NCBI RefSeq assembly: GCF_001270495.1
Contig: NZ_LGUR01000248.1
Span: 26,196 to 66,837 of the forward strand
DNA: 40,642 nt
Direction: 5' to 3'
DNA from: Streptomyces viridochromogenes
GTDB taxonomy: Bacteria; Actinomycetota; Actinomycetes; Streptomycetales; Streptomycetaceae
Shown: positions 8,778 through 17,065 of the stretch, piece by piece
Position numbering within the stretch: the first letter of the stretch is position 1
Layout of the letters: each line of letters opens with the position of its first letter
The notes under the pieces: model-generated
The model's database searches: none
Told to the model about the DNA's origin: nothing
What the model saw: the letters and a program-made list of their open reading frames with translations, nothing else
Position numbers and translations under genes: made by a program

Positions 8778-11700
8778 TCAGACTTCACAGCACCCCTCGC
8801 GGCGCATACGGCGGCTCACCTCCAGCCACTCGCTCGCTGTGCCCGTGTCGGTCTCGAAAGCGTCGACCAGATCCATCTGCTCGAAGAGCACCCCGCCCCG
8901 CAGGACCGCCGTCGTACGGATGAGGGTGGCGAAGTCGGTGAACGGGTCGCCGTCCACGACCGTGAGATCGGCGAGCTTGCCCTCCTCCACCGTGCCCAGG
9001 TCGGCGTGGGCGCCGAAGGCCCGCGCGGGCAGCAGGGTCGCGGTGCGCAACGCCTCGGCCGGTGACAGGCCGGCGCGGTGCAGGGCGCGCAGGGCGAGGT
9101 GCAGATGCAGGCCGACCGGGACGAGTGGCTGGTCCGTGCCGAGCGCGACCAGTCCGCCGCCCGCGAGGATACGCCGGTAGACGCTCATCTCCCTTGCCAG
9201 CGTGCCGAGTTGGGCGTCGGTCGGTGGCTGCCCGGCCCCCTCGCGGACGAGCGCGGTGTCCCACGGCGGCATGAGGGCGGTGACCCGCGGGTCGTCCGCG
9301 AGCGCGGGGTCGGCGCCCAGCAGGGCCAGTGCGGTGAACGGCGTGGCGACGAGGTGGAAGTCGGTGGCGGTGTAGATCTCCACCACATCCTGGTACGTCC
9401 GCCCCGCCGCGGAGGTCGCGTGCCCGAACTCCAGCCGCTGAGTCGCCTGGAGGTGGGTCGTCAGGTCCTGCCCCACCTGCACACCGGGACTGCACAGGTG
9501 GCTGCCGCTGCGCACCCCGAGCCGCTCGTGCCCGAAGTCCGCGGCCTCCTTCATCACCCACCCCGGAGCCCGGACGTACGTCTTGACGAAGTCCCAGTCC
9601 AGCGCGGCCCCGCGCGCCAGCGAGCGGCGCAGGCCCTCGCGGGTGCGGTGGGCGCGGCCCATGCTGTAGGCGACCCTTGCCCCGTCGAGCAGTTCGCCGG
9701 TGGTCAGCAGCCGGGGTCCGGCGAGGGCACCGGCGGCCACCGCCTCCCGGATGCGGGCCTGTTCGTAGGCGAAGCCGCCCAGGGAGACGGCCGTCGTGAT
9801 GCCGTACGCGAGTTGCAGTGCGGTCTGGCGGCCGCCGTACGTGGTCTGCCACGGGTGGGTGTGCGCGTCCCACAGGCCCGGGATCACTGTGCTCTCGCTC
9901 GCGTCGACCCGGTGTGCGGCCGGGCGGCCGGTGCGGTGCGCGGAGACCTCGGCGACCCGTCCGTCGCGGATCACGACGTCGATGTCCTCGCGGACGTCCT
10001 CGCCGGTTCCGTCCCAGAAGCGGCCGGCGCGCACGACCGTGTCCGCCGGGCGGGTCCTGCGGTAGTCCAGCGGGACGCGGACGGTACGGGTCCTGCCGCT
10101 GCGGATGTCGACGAGGCGCAGGGTGCCCGCGGAGAGGTAGAGCAGGGTGCGGGCGTCGGCGGACCAGGACGGGTGGTCGGCCGGTTCGGTGGTGAGCCGG
10201 CGTGGCGCACCGTGCGGGGTGCCGTCGGCCCGGACCGGGAGCAGCCACAGCGCGGACTCGGCGATCACCGCCATCCAGCGGCCGTCCGGCGACCAGACGG
10301 GGCCGGAGTCGTAGCGGTCGGAGAGCGAGGTGTGCGGGGCGAGGGCGTGCAGGGCGGTGGCCCGGGTGGTCGTGTCGACGACGCGGATGAGGTTGTAGCC
10401 CTCGCGGAAGCGCTGGTTGAGGCGGTTGCGGTCGCAGAGCGCCACATAGCGGCCGTCGGGCGACCAGCTGGGCCGGCCGGGCAGCCCGCCCGCGCCGAGC
10501 GGGGCGGCCAGGACGCGTTCGGCGCCGTCGAGCAGGTCGCGCACCACGAGGTTGCCGGACACGTCCAGGCAGGCCAGCCGCGTCCCGTCCGGCGAGAGCG
10601 CGGGGAATACCCGGCCGCCCGCCGCGAGCACGGTCTCCGCGCCGGAGCCGAGGTCGCGGCGCCGTACGGCGAACAGTCCGTCCCGGTCGTCGGCGTACAC
10701 GAGTGCCGTGCCGTCGGGTGTCCACGTCGGCGCCGACACATAGCGCGTGGCGGGCACTTGAAGCACTTTGCGGGGCGCTCGGCCGCCCGTCGTCCCGGCG
10801 GTCCACAGCGCGTTGAGCGCGGCGAAGGCGACGCTGCGGCCGTCCGGCGACAGGGCGGGCAGGTGCAGCGCGCGGACGGGCCGGGCGCCCGCGCCCTCGA
10901 AGTCGTACGCCTTGCCGCGGTAGCGGGGCCGGTTCACCGGCAGCGTGGCCGTGAAGGGAATCTCCTCGCCGTCCCCCGGCGCGTCGGGGTCGACCAGGCG
11001 GAAGTGTCCGTCGACCGTGAGGAGCAGCCGCTCGGTGTCGGTCCAGCGGGGCGGGGCGGGGAGGACGTCGCCCGCCACGGCGACCGGCTCGCCGTCCACG
11101 ACGAGGGTGCAGGAGGCGGCGGGTGCGGCTGTGGTCCGCAGGTGGGCCAGGCGCCCGGCGGGCGAGACGGCCGGGGTCATGAGCTGGGCGCCGGAGTCGT
11201 CGGTGTACTCCACGGTGACGGGGCCCGACCCGTCGGCGGCCACGGACGCGATGGTGGTCGCCCGGAGCGTGCCCGTCGCGGTGACACCGGCCCGTACGAA
11301 CAGCACCCGCTCGCCGTCGGGCGACCAGGCCGGGTCGAAGTCCTCCCAGCGGGCGTCCTGTCCGGGGCCCTGCTGACCGGGGCGCCCGGTGAGCCGGGTC
11401 GGCGCGCCGGTGCGCACGTCCACGACCCAGATGCGGTACGGGGCGCCGGTGACGGTGTCTCCACCGCGCTCGGAGGCGAACGCGATCCGGGTGCCGTCCG
11501 GCGACCAGGCGGGACCTCGGTCGTCCCAGGGTCCGTCGGTGAGCTGCCGCAGCCCGGTGCCGTCGGGCCGCAGCGTCCAGAGGTGGAAGCCTCCGCCGCG
11601 GTAGGCGCAGACGACGAGGCGGCTGCCGTCGGGCGAGAACTGGGGGCGGGTGGGTTCGAGTCCGGGCGCGCTGACCGGGACCGCGGTGCCGCCCTTCCTC

Positions 11701-11969
11701 GGGAGGGACCAGAGGACGTTCTGAACCTCGGCGACCAGCCGGTCACCGGACGGGGCGAGGGTCGCGGAACCACCTGTGGCGGCGGTGAAGGAGAGGGTGG
11801 TCGCAGCGGAGGCGGCGGCCGCGGCCGGCGTATCGCCCATCACCGACGCCGTGGCCGTGGCTGCTGCTGTCGCGGTGGCGGTGACCTGGAGGAATCTACG
11901 GCGGGAGAGCGGGCCGGAACGGCGGGCGTCTGCGGTGACTGACGTGGCTGACGTGTCTGCGAGGTCCAA
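8778..11969 (-). CDS. Tat-exported TolB-like propeller fused to amidohydrolase
   Basis: A 1063-residue protein. A twin-arginine signal (SRRRFLQ, residues 22-28, then an Ala/Thr-rich hydrophobic stretch to about 55) predicts folded export. Residues about 60-630 carry repeated SPDG/W(S/T)PDG motifs (for example PQFSPDGSRL, PAWSPDGTRI, PTWTPDGTAL), the mark of TolB/PD40 beta-propeller blades; more than ten copies suggest two propellers. Residues about 650-1040 form an amidohydrolase barrel: VIPGLWDAHTHPWQ near 700 gives the HxH metal pair, and ALGTDQPL near the C-terminus the metal-binding Asp. Related fusions are annotated as imidazolonepropionase-like or prolidase-like hydrolases; the substrate is unknown. 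The start is TTG, with GGGAG about 7 bases upstream. Divergent from the ThuA gene. Confidence 0.87.
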   Translation of the reverse strand: MDLADTSATSVTADARRSGPLSRRRFLQVTATATAAATATASVMGDTPAAAAASAATTLSFTAATGGSATLAPSGDRLVAEVQNVLWSLPRKGGTAVPVSAPGLEPTRPQFSPDGSRLVVCAYRGGGFHLWTLRPDGTGLRQLTDGPWDDRGPAWSPDGTRIAFASERGGDTVTGAPYRIWVVDVRTGAPTRLTGRPGQQGPGQDARWEDFDPAWSPDGERVLFVRAGVTATGTLRATTIASVAADGSGPVTVEYTDDSGAQLMTPAVSPAGRLAHLRTTAAPAASCTLVVDGEPVAVAGDVLPAPPRWTDTERLLLTVDGHFRLVDPDAPGDGEEIPFTATLPVNRPRYRGKAYDFEGAGARPVRALHLPALSPDGRSVAFAALNALWTAGTTGGRAPRKVLQVPATRYVSAPTWTPDGTALVYADDRDGLFAVRRRDLGSGAETVLAAGGRVFPALSPDGTRLACLDVSGNLVVRDLLDGAERVLAAPLGAGGLPGRPSWSPDGRYVALCDRNRLNQRFREGYNLIRVVDTTTRATALHALAPHTSLSDRYDSGPVWSPDGRWMAVIAESALWLLPVRADGTPHGAPRRLTTEPADHPSWSADARTLLYLSAGTLRLVDIRSGRTRTVRVPLDYRRTRPADTVVRAGRFWDGTGEDVREDIDVVIRDGRVAEVSAHRTGRPAAHRVDASESTVIPGLWDAHTHPWQTTYGGRQTALQLAYGITTAVSLGGFAYEQARIREAVAAGALAGPRLLTTGELLDGARVAYSMGRAHRTREGLRRSLARGAALDWDFVKTYVRAPGWVMKEAADFGHERLGVRSGSHLCSPGVQVGQDLTTHLQATQRLEFGHATSAAGRTYQDVVEIYTATDFHLVATPFTALALLGADPALADDPRVTALMPPWDTALVREGAGQPPTDAQLGTLAREMSVYRRILAGGGLVALGTDQPLVPVGLHLHLALRALHRAGLSPAEALRTATLLPARAFGAHADLGTVEEGKLADLTVVDGDPFTDFATLIRTTAVLRGGVLFEQMDLVDAFETDTGTASEWLEVSRRMRREGCCEV

Positions 11970-12063
11970 GAGAGCTCCCAGGACGCGGAGTTGACGAGCC
12001 GGACAGGAGAGACCACTGATGGCAACGTACGTCGCGGAACCCGGTTACGGGCCCCGCCCCCGA

Positions 12064-12076
12064 GCGAAAATTTCGC
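12064..12076. promoter_or_regulatory. Palindrome GCGAAA-A-TTTCGC between divergent genes
   Basis: A perfect 13-base inverted repeat, AT-rich at its centre in very GC-rich surroundings, placed between the propeller-amidohydrolase and the ThuA-Gfo pair. Such GAAAnTTTC-type palindromes fit LacI-family or similar sugar regulators. No regulator gene is adjacent, so the binding protein is unknown. Confidence 0.5.
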
Positions 12077-12092
12077 GGAATCCGGCGACTCT

Positions 12093-12121
12093 TTCCTGAG
12101 GGCGGGCGCCTGGCGCATAGT
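12093..12121 (+). promoter_or_regulatory. Candidate promoter of the ThuA-Gfo operon
   Basis: TTCCTG (12093-12098), 17 bases, then CATAGT (12116-12121) form a plausible -35/-10 pair. Transcription would begin near 12128, just before AGGGACG and the ATG at 12156. The palindrome at 12064-12076 lies immediately upstream of the -35. Confidence 0.4.
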
Positions 12122-12155
12122 GAGGGCGCTGCTCTGCGACCCATGAAGGGACGAG

Positions 12156-12866
12156 ATGACGCGGAAGAAGGCCCTGGTGGTCCGAGGCGGATGGGAGGGG
12201 CATCAGCCGGTCCGGGCCACGGAGCTGTTCCTGCCCTTCCTCCGAGGCAACGGATACGCCGTCCGGATCGAGGAGACCACCGACGTCTACGCCGACGCCG
12301 ACGAGATGGCCGACACGGATCTCGTCGTGCAGTGCGTGACGATGTCGCAGATCAGCGCCGAGCAGTTGGCGGGGCTGAGTGCGGCGGTCGTGGCCGGCAC
12401 CGGCTTCACCGGCTGGCACGGCGGGATCGCCGACTCGTTCCGCGCCTCCTCCGACTACCTCCATCTGGTGGGCGGGCAGTTCGCGACCCATCCGGGCAAG
12501 GAGCCGTGTGAGCGCCGGGGCGGCGAGGAGGACAACTACCTGCCCCACGTCGTCAACATCACGGACCTGGGCCGCGAGCACCCGGTCACGGCCGGCATCG
12601 AGGACTTCGAACTGGACACAGAGCAGTACTGGGTGCTCCACGACGACCTGATCGACGTACTGGCCACCACCACGCACCCCGCCCGGCCGTGGCAGCCGTG
12701 GCACCGCCCCGTCACCTCGCCGGCGATCTGGACCCGGCAGTGGGGCGACGGCCGGGTCGTGGTGACGACGCCGGGGCACAGCCTGGACGTCCTGGAGAAC
12801 CCGAGCGTCCGCACCGTCATCGAGAGGGGCATGCTGTGGGCGACGCGCACCGCATCGGCGTCGTAG
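12156..12866 (+). CDS. ThuA-domain protein (trehalose-utilisation-like)
   Basis: The 236-residue protein has the ThuA fold, a class I glutamine-amidotransferase-like domain found in sugar-catabolism loci: VVRGGWEGHQP at the N-terminus, ADLVVQC-like strand (TDLVVQCVTM), GFTGWHGGIADSF in the elbow region and GREHPVTAGIEDF with TPGHSLDVLENP towards the C-terminus. In other bacteria ThuA and ThuB (a Gfo/Idh protein) act on oxidised disaccharides. AGGGACG lies about 7 bases before ATG. The next gene starts inside this one (31-base overlap), so the two are translated together and probably act on the same sugar. Confidence 0.88.
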   Translation: MTRKKALVVRGGWEGHQPVRATELFLPFLRGNGYAVRIEETTDVYADADEMADTDLVVQCVTMSQISAEQLAGLSAAVVAGTGFTGWHGGIADSFRASSDYLHLVGGQFATHPGKEPCERRGGEEDNYLPHVVNITDLGREHPVTAGIEDFELDTEQYWVLHDDLIDVLATTTHPARPWQPWHRPVTSPAIWTRQWGDGRVVVTTPGHSLDVLENPSVRTVIERGMLWATRTASAS

Positions 12867-13948
12867 GGCTCGGGGTCATCTCCCGCGCCTACCTGGACAC
12901 GCTCGTCGGCCATCCCGCCGTGCGGGTCACCGCGGTCGCCGACCTCGACGCCTCCCGGTCGGCCGCGGTGGCCGCCGAAGTGCCCGGCGTCGAGGCGCTG
13001 ACCGTCGCGGAGTTGCTGAGCAGCCCGGACGTGGACACGGTACTGAACCTCACCGTCCCCGCCGCCCATGCCGAGATCGCCCTCGGCGCCATCGGCCACG
13101 GCAAGCACGTCTACGGCGAGAAACCGCTGACCGCCGACCTCGCCGACGCGCACGCCGTGATCGAGGCCGCCGCGAAGGCGGGGGTCGGTGTGGGGTGTGC
13201 GCCGGACACGGTCCTGGGCACCGGCGTCCAGACGGCCCGGGCGGCCGTGGCAGCGGGGAGCATCGGACGCCCCCAGTTCGCCACCGCCGTGATGGTCACG
13301 CCGGGGCACGAACGCTGGCATCCCCACCCCGACTTCTACTACACGGCCGGGGGTGGCCCGCTGCTGGACATGGGGCCGTACTACCTCGCCTCCCTGGTCC
13401 ATCTGCTCGGTCCGGTGCGGGCGGTGGTCGGGGCCTCCGGCCGGCTGCGCGCCGAGCGCGTCATCGGGTCCGGGCCGCGCGCGGGCGAGCGGATACCGGT
13501 CGAGGTGGACAGTCATGTCTCCGGAGTGCTGGAGCACGTGAGCGGGACCCTGACGACCATCACGACGAGCTTCGACGGTGTGGCGACGACCGCCGCGCCG
13601 ATCGAGGTGCACGGCGAGACGGGCACCCTCACGGTTCCGGATCCGAACCGCTTCGACGGTGAGGTGCGGCTCTTCGAACTCGGCGCCACCCAGTGGCGTG
13701 CGCTCCCGCCCTCGGCGGGCTACGTCGACGGAGCCCGGGGCGTCGGACTGCTCGACTTCGTCGCCGCCGACGAGCGGCGGGCGCCCCGCGCGAACGGCGA
13801 ACTCGCCCTGCATGTACTGGAGACGATGAGCGCGCTCCTCCGCTCGTCGGCCGAGGGGCGCCGTATCGAGCTGTCGACGTCGGCGAAGGTGCCTGTTCCC
13901 GTTCCTCTGACGGCTGCGGAGGTCTGGAGGGGGCGCGGAGCCTCCTGA
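12836..13948 (+). CDS. Gfo/Idh/MocA-family oxidoreductase
   Basis: A 370-residue NAD(P)-dependent sugar or inositol dehydrogenase homologue. The N-terminal Rossmann fold shows GVVGLGVIS with the dinucleotide-binding glycines, followed by VTAVADLDASR; GEKPLTAD carries the family EKP signature whose Lys acts in catalysis; GGPLLDMGPYYLASLVHLLG is the conserved substrate-side helix with Asp and Tyr in place of the more usual His. GTG 12836 is chosen because GAGAGGGG precedes it by about 7 bases; longer readings run into the ThuA gene. With ThuA it forms a two-gene unit resembling ThuA-ThuB. Substrate unknown. Confidence 0.88.
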   Translation: MGDAHRIGVVGLGVISRAYLDTLVGHPAVRVTAVADLDASRSAAVAAEVPGVEALTVAELLSSPDVDTVLNLTVPAAHAEIALGAIGHGKHVYGEKPLTADLADAHAVIEAAAKAGVGVGCAPDTVLGTGVQTARAAVAAGSIGRPQFATAVMVTPGHERWHPHPDFYYTAGGGPLLDMGPYYLASLVHLLGPVRAVVGASGRLRAERVIGSGPRAGERIPVEVDSHVSGVLEHVSGTLTTITTSFDGVATTAAPIEVHGETGTLTVPDPNRFDGEVRLFELGATQWRALPPSAGYVDGARGVGLLDFVAADERRAPRANGELALHVLETMSALLRSSAEGRRIELSTSAKVPVPVPLTAAEVWRGRGAS

Positions 13949-13978
13949 CCCGCGCCGCGGTACGCGCGGTGAGCGCGG

Positions 13979-15457
13979 TCAGTCCACGGGCCACGTGTGC
14001 GCGGCCGCGTTCAGATGCATGTAGTCCATGTACGTCGTGGTCATGCGCCGGAGCGCCTCGCCCCGGTCGGAGACGCCGGCCTTCTCCAGATGGTGCACCG
14101 TCTCCGCCTGCCACAGGGCCCCGTTGCGGGCGGTGAGGCAGCGCTGCTCGACGATGCCCAGCAGGGGTTCGCGCCACGCCGCGTCCAGGCCGGCCAGCTC
14201 CAGGCCCCGATGGGCGAGAGGCAGCAGACGCCGCAACACCAGTTCCGGGACCGGCACTTCGCCCATGCCGGGCCAGTACAGCCGGGCGTCGATGCCGTCA
14301 CGGGCCGCGGTGTGGAGGTTCTCCTCGGCGACCGAGAACGACATGCGCGTCCAGATGGGGCGGTCCTCGTCGACCAGGGCGCGGGTGAGGCCGTAGTAGA
14401 AGGCTCCGTTGGCGATGATGTCGGCCACGGTGGGGCCGGCGGGCAGGACCCGGTTCTCGATGCGCAGATGCGGGCCGCTGTCGGTGACGGCGTAGACGGG
14501 ACGGTTCCAGCGGTAGATCGTGCCGTTGTGCAGCGTCAGTTCGCCCAGTTGCGGAGCCCCGCCGTCGTCGAGCGCCTGCTGCGGGTCCTCGTCGTCGCAC
14601 AGGGGCAGCAGCGCCGGGAAGTAGCGCACGTTCTCCTCGAACAGGTCGAAGACGCTGGTGATCCAGCGTTCGCCGAACCACACCCGAGGGCGTACGCCCT
14701 GGGCCTTGATCTCCTGCGGGCGGGTGTCGGTGGCCTGCTCGAAGAGGGGGATGCGGGTCTCGCGCCACAGCTCCTTGCCGAAGAGGAAGGGCGAGTTCGC
14801 CGCGAGGGCGATCTGCACGCCCGCGACGGCCTGGGCCGCGTTCCAGTAGTCGGCGAAGTCCTTCGGTGCGACCTGCAGGTGGAACTGGGTGCTGGTGCAG
14901 GCGGCCTCGGGGGTGATGGTGTCGGCGTACGTCGACAGTCGCTCGACGCCGTCCACCGTGATCCGCAGGTCCTCGCCGCGGGCCGCGAAGATCTGCTCGT
15001 TGAGCAGCCGGTAGCGCGGATCGCCGGACAGGGCCCGCTCGCCGACGTGCGCCTCCCCCAGGGTCGGCAGGATGCCGATCATGATCAGGTGGGCGCCCAC
15101 GGCCGCGGCGCGGTCCTCGGCGTGGTTGAGCGCGTCACGGATCGCCTGTTCCCAGGCGCCGGGGCCACCGGTCGTGAGCTCCCGGGGCGGGATGTTGATC
15201 TCCAGGTTGAAGCGGCCCAGCTCGCTCGACCAGGCGGGATCGGCGATCGCCTGGAGCACCTCGGTGTTGCGCATCGCCGGCAGCCCGTCGGCGTCCACCA
15301 GGTTGAGCTCGATCTCCAGTCCGACCCGGGGGCGCTCGCTCTCGAAGGTCGACTCGCGCAGCATCTGCGCCAGCACGTCGAGGCAGCTGTGCATCTTCTC
15401 CCGGTACCGCCGGCGATCCTCGCGTGTGAACACCAGGGCCGGCACATCACGTCCCAT
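13979..15457 (-). CDS. Glutamate-cysteine ligase family 2 (GCS2) protein
   Basis: A 492-residue ATP-grasp-like ligase of the GCS2 family, which joins the gamma-carboxyl of glutamate to cysteine or another amine. Motifs: VGLEIELNLVD (about 48-58) with the metal-binding Glu pair, RFNLEINIPPREL, CTSTQFHLQVAP, ANSPFLFGK, and HLRIENRVLPAGPT near the C-terminal half, all typical of the family. It is longer than the roughly 370-residue YbdK type and closer to actinobacterial proteins. Streptomyces makes mycothiol instead of glutathione, so the product may be an ergothioneine precursor or some other gamma-glutamyl amide; no ergothioneine genes are adjacent. ATG 15457 has GGGAGGG upstream. Divergent from the MFS gene. 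Confidence 0.88.
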   Translation of the reverse strand: MGRDVPALVFTREDRRRYREKMHSCLDVLAQMLRESTFESERPRVGLEIELNLVDADGLPAMRNTEVLQAIADPAWSSELGRFNLEINIPPRELTTGGPGAWEQAIRDALNHAEDRAAAVGAHLIMIGILPTLGEAHVGERALSGDPRYRLLNEQIFAARGEDLRITVDGVERLSTYADTITPEAACTSTQFHLQVAPKDFADYWNAAQAVAGVQIALAANSPFLFGKELWRETRIPLFEQATDTRPQEIKAQGVRPRVWFGERWITSVFDLFEENVRYFPALLPLCDDEDPQQALDDGGAPQLGELTLHNGTIYRWNRPVYAVTDSGPHLRIENRVLPAGPTVADIIANGAFYYGLTRALVDEDRPIWTRMSFSVAEENLHTAARDGIDARLYWPGMGEVPVPELVLRRLLPLAHRGLELAGLDAAWREPLLGIVEQRCLTARNGALWQAETVHHLEKAGVSDRGEALRRMTTTYMDYMHLNAAAHTWPVD

Positions 15458-15652
15458 CTGTGCCCTCCCGAGTTCCCTCGGCGGATACGTACTCGTCCCA
15501 GAGTCGCACTTCGGAAGCCACCCGGACAGTCGGCCCGCGTACGCGGTCCCGCAGCGCGGTACGACCAGGCGATGCCAGGCTCCCTGAGGCCCCTGCGCCG
15601 CCGCCCGTGCCTCCCCTCCGGTCGCCCTCCCGTCTCCCCTTGCCATCTCCCC

Positions 15653-15681
15653 TTGTCGTCTCCCCCGCACCCACCTAGCCT
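15653..15681 (+). promoter_or_regulatory. Leaderless promoter of the 15688 MFS gene
   Basis: TTGTCG (15653-15658), 17 bases, TAGCCT (15676-15681), then six bases to GTG 15688. This places the predicted transcription start on the start codon itself. There is no purine-rich ribosome site, which fits a leaderless mRNA. Confidence 0.6.
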
Positions 15682-15687
15682 GAATTT

Positions 15688-16911
15688 GTGCCGCTGATAA
15701 ACAAAACCCGAACGCACAACGCCGTGCCGGGCCCCCCGAACGACCTCACCCTCCTCCGTATCGCCCTGACCACCTTCTTCGCCCTCGACGGCTTCATCTT
15801 CGCCGGCTGGGTCGTCCGTATCCCCGCCATCAAGGAGCAGACCGGCGCCTCCGCCAGCGCCCTGGGCCTCGCCCTCCTCGGTGTCTCCGCCGGAGCCGTC
15901 GTCACGATGGTGCTCACCGGCCGCCTCTGCCGCCGCTACGGCAGCCACCTCGTCACCGTCATCTGCGGCATCCTGCTCTCCCTCAGCGTCGCCCTGCCCC
16001 CGCTCACCCACTCCGCACCGGCCCTCGGCGCCGTCCTGTTGCTCTTCGGCGCGGCCTACGGAGGCATCAACGTCGCGTTCAACAGCGCGGCAGTCGACCT
16101 GGGCAGAGCCCTGCGGCGGCCCATCATGCCCAGCTTCCACGCCGCCTTCAGCCTCGGCGGCATGATCGGCGCCGGCGCCGGCGGGCTCGTCGCCGGGGTG
16201 CTGTCCCCCGCGTGGCATCTGCTCGGCCTCACCGTGATCGGGCTGGTCGTCACCGCCCTGGCGGGCCGCGTCCTGCTGCGCGTGCGGTCCCCGGAGCCTC
16301 CCGAGAGCTCACCGGCGGACGAGGCCGTACCCCGCCGACTGGACGCCCGGACCCGTCGGCTCGTCATCACCTTCGGCCTGATCGCCCTGTGCACGGCCTA
16401 CGGCGAGGGAGCGCTGGCCGACTGGAGCGCCCTTCACCTGGAACAGGACCTCCACGCCACACCGGGCGCGGCGGCGGTCGGCTACTCCTGCTTCGCGCTC
16501 GCCATGACCATCGGACGGCTCACCGGCGCCTGGCTGCTGGCGCGCCTGGGACAGACCCGCACCCTCGTCTCGGGCGGCGCGACCGCCGCGGCCGGGATGC
16601 TGCTCGGCGCGCTCGCCCCCTCCCTCTGGGCAGCACTCCTCGGCTTCGTGGTCACCGGGCTCGGCCTCGCCAACCTCTTCCCCGTCGCCGTGGAACGCGC
16701 CGGCACGCTGGCCGGTCCCGACGGAGTCGCGATCACCTCCACCCTCGGCTACGGCGGCATGCTCCTGGGCCCGCCCGCCATCGGCTTCATGGCGGACTGG
16801 TTCTCGCTTCCCCTCGCACTCACCAGCGTCGCCGCCCTCTCCGCCACGGCAGCGGTCATCGGACTCCTCACCCGACGCGCGGCGGCCCGCCTGCCGGCGG
16901 CCGGGAGTTGA
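15688..16911 (+). CDS. MFS transporter, 12 helices
   Basis: A 407-residue permease with about twelve hydrophobic helices in two halves. The loop after helix 2 contains GRLCRRYG, a variant of the MFS motif A (GxxxDRxGR); the second half repeats ARLGQTRTL at the matching place. The sequence resembles the YbjJ/fucose-permease-like branch, with FAGWVVRIPAIKEQTG after helix 1 and GINVAFNSAAVDLGR after helix 4. Substrate unknown; efflux or sugar/nucleobase transport are both possible. Translation starts at GTG 15688 with no ribosome site but a well-placed -10 box, so the message is probably leaderless. It is divergent from the GCS2 gene over 230 bases. Confidence 0.87.
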   Translation: MPLINKTRTHNAVPGPPNDLTLLRIALTTFFALDGFIFAGWVVRIPAIKEQTGASASALGLALLGVSAGAVVTMVLTGRLCRRYGSHLVTVICGILLSLSVALPPLTHSAPALGAVLLLFGAAYGGINVAFNSAAVDLGRALRRPIMPSFHAAFSLGGMIGAGAGGLVAGVLSPAWHLLGLTVIGLVVTALAGRVLLRVRSPEPPESSPADEAVPRRLDARTRRLVITFGLIALCTAYGEGALADWSALHLEQDLHATPGAAAVGYSCFALAMTIGRLTGAWLLARLGQTRTLVSGGATAAAGMLLGALAPSLWAALLGFVVTGLGLANLFPVAVERAGTLAGPDGVAITSTLGYGGMLLGPPAIGFMADWFSLPLALTSVAALSATAAVIGLLTRRAAARLPAAGS

Positions 16912-17002
16912 GCCTCGGCGACGGCCAACAGACGTTCAACAGCCGTTCAGGCGAAGATGAGTTGGGGCAGGCGGTGCGCATGAGTCGTGCTGCGGGGAAT
17001 AA

Positions 17003-17016
17003 CGTGGGCGCCCACG
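17003..17016. promoter_or_regulatory. 14-base perfect palindrome upstream of the DUF574 gene
   Basis: CGTGGGC-GCCCACG is a gapless perfect inverted repeat lying 50 bases before the methyltransferase ATG, in the 154-base gap after the MFS gene. Gapless dyads of this size are usually operators for dimeric regulators. Which protein binds is unknown; the nearby XRE regulator is one candidate. Confidence 0.4.
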
Positions 17017-17065
17017 ACCGGTGTTCGCCGGACCCGTGGTTCTGACCACACACGCGGGAGCGTCC

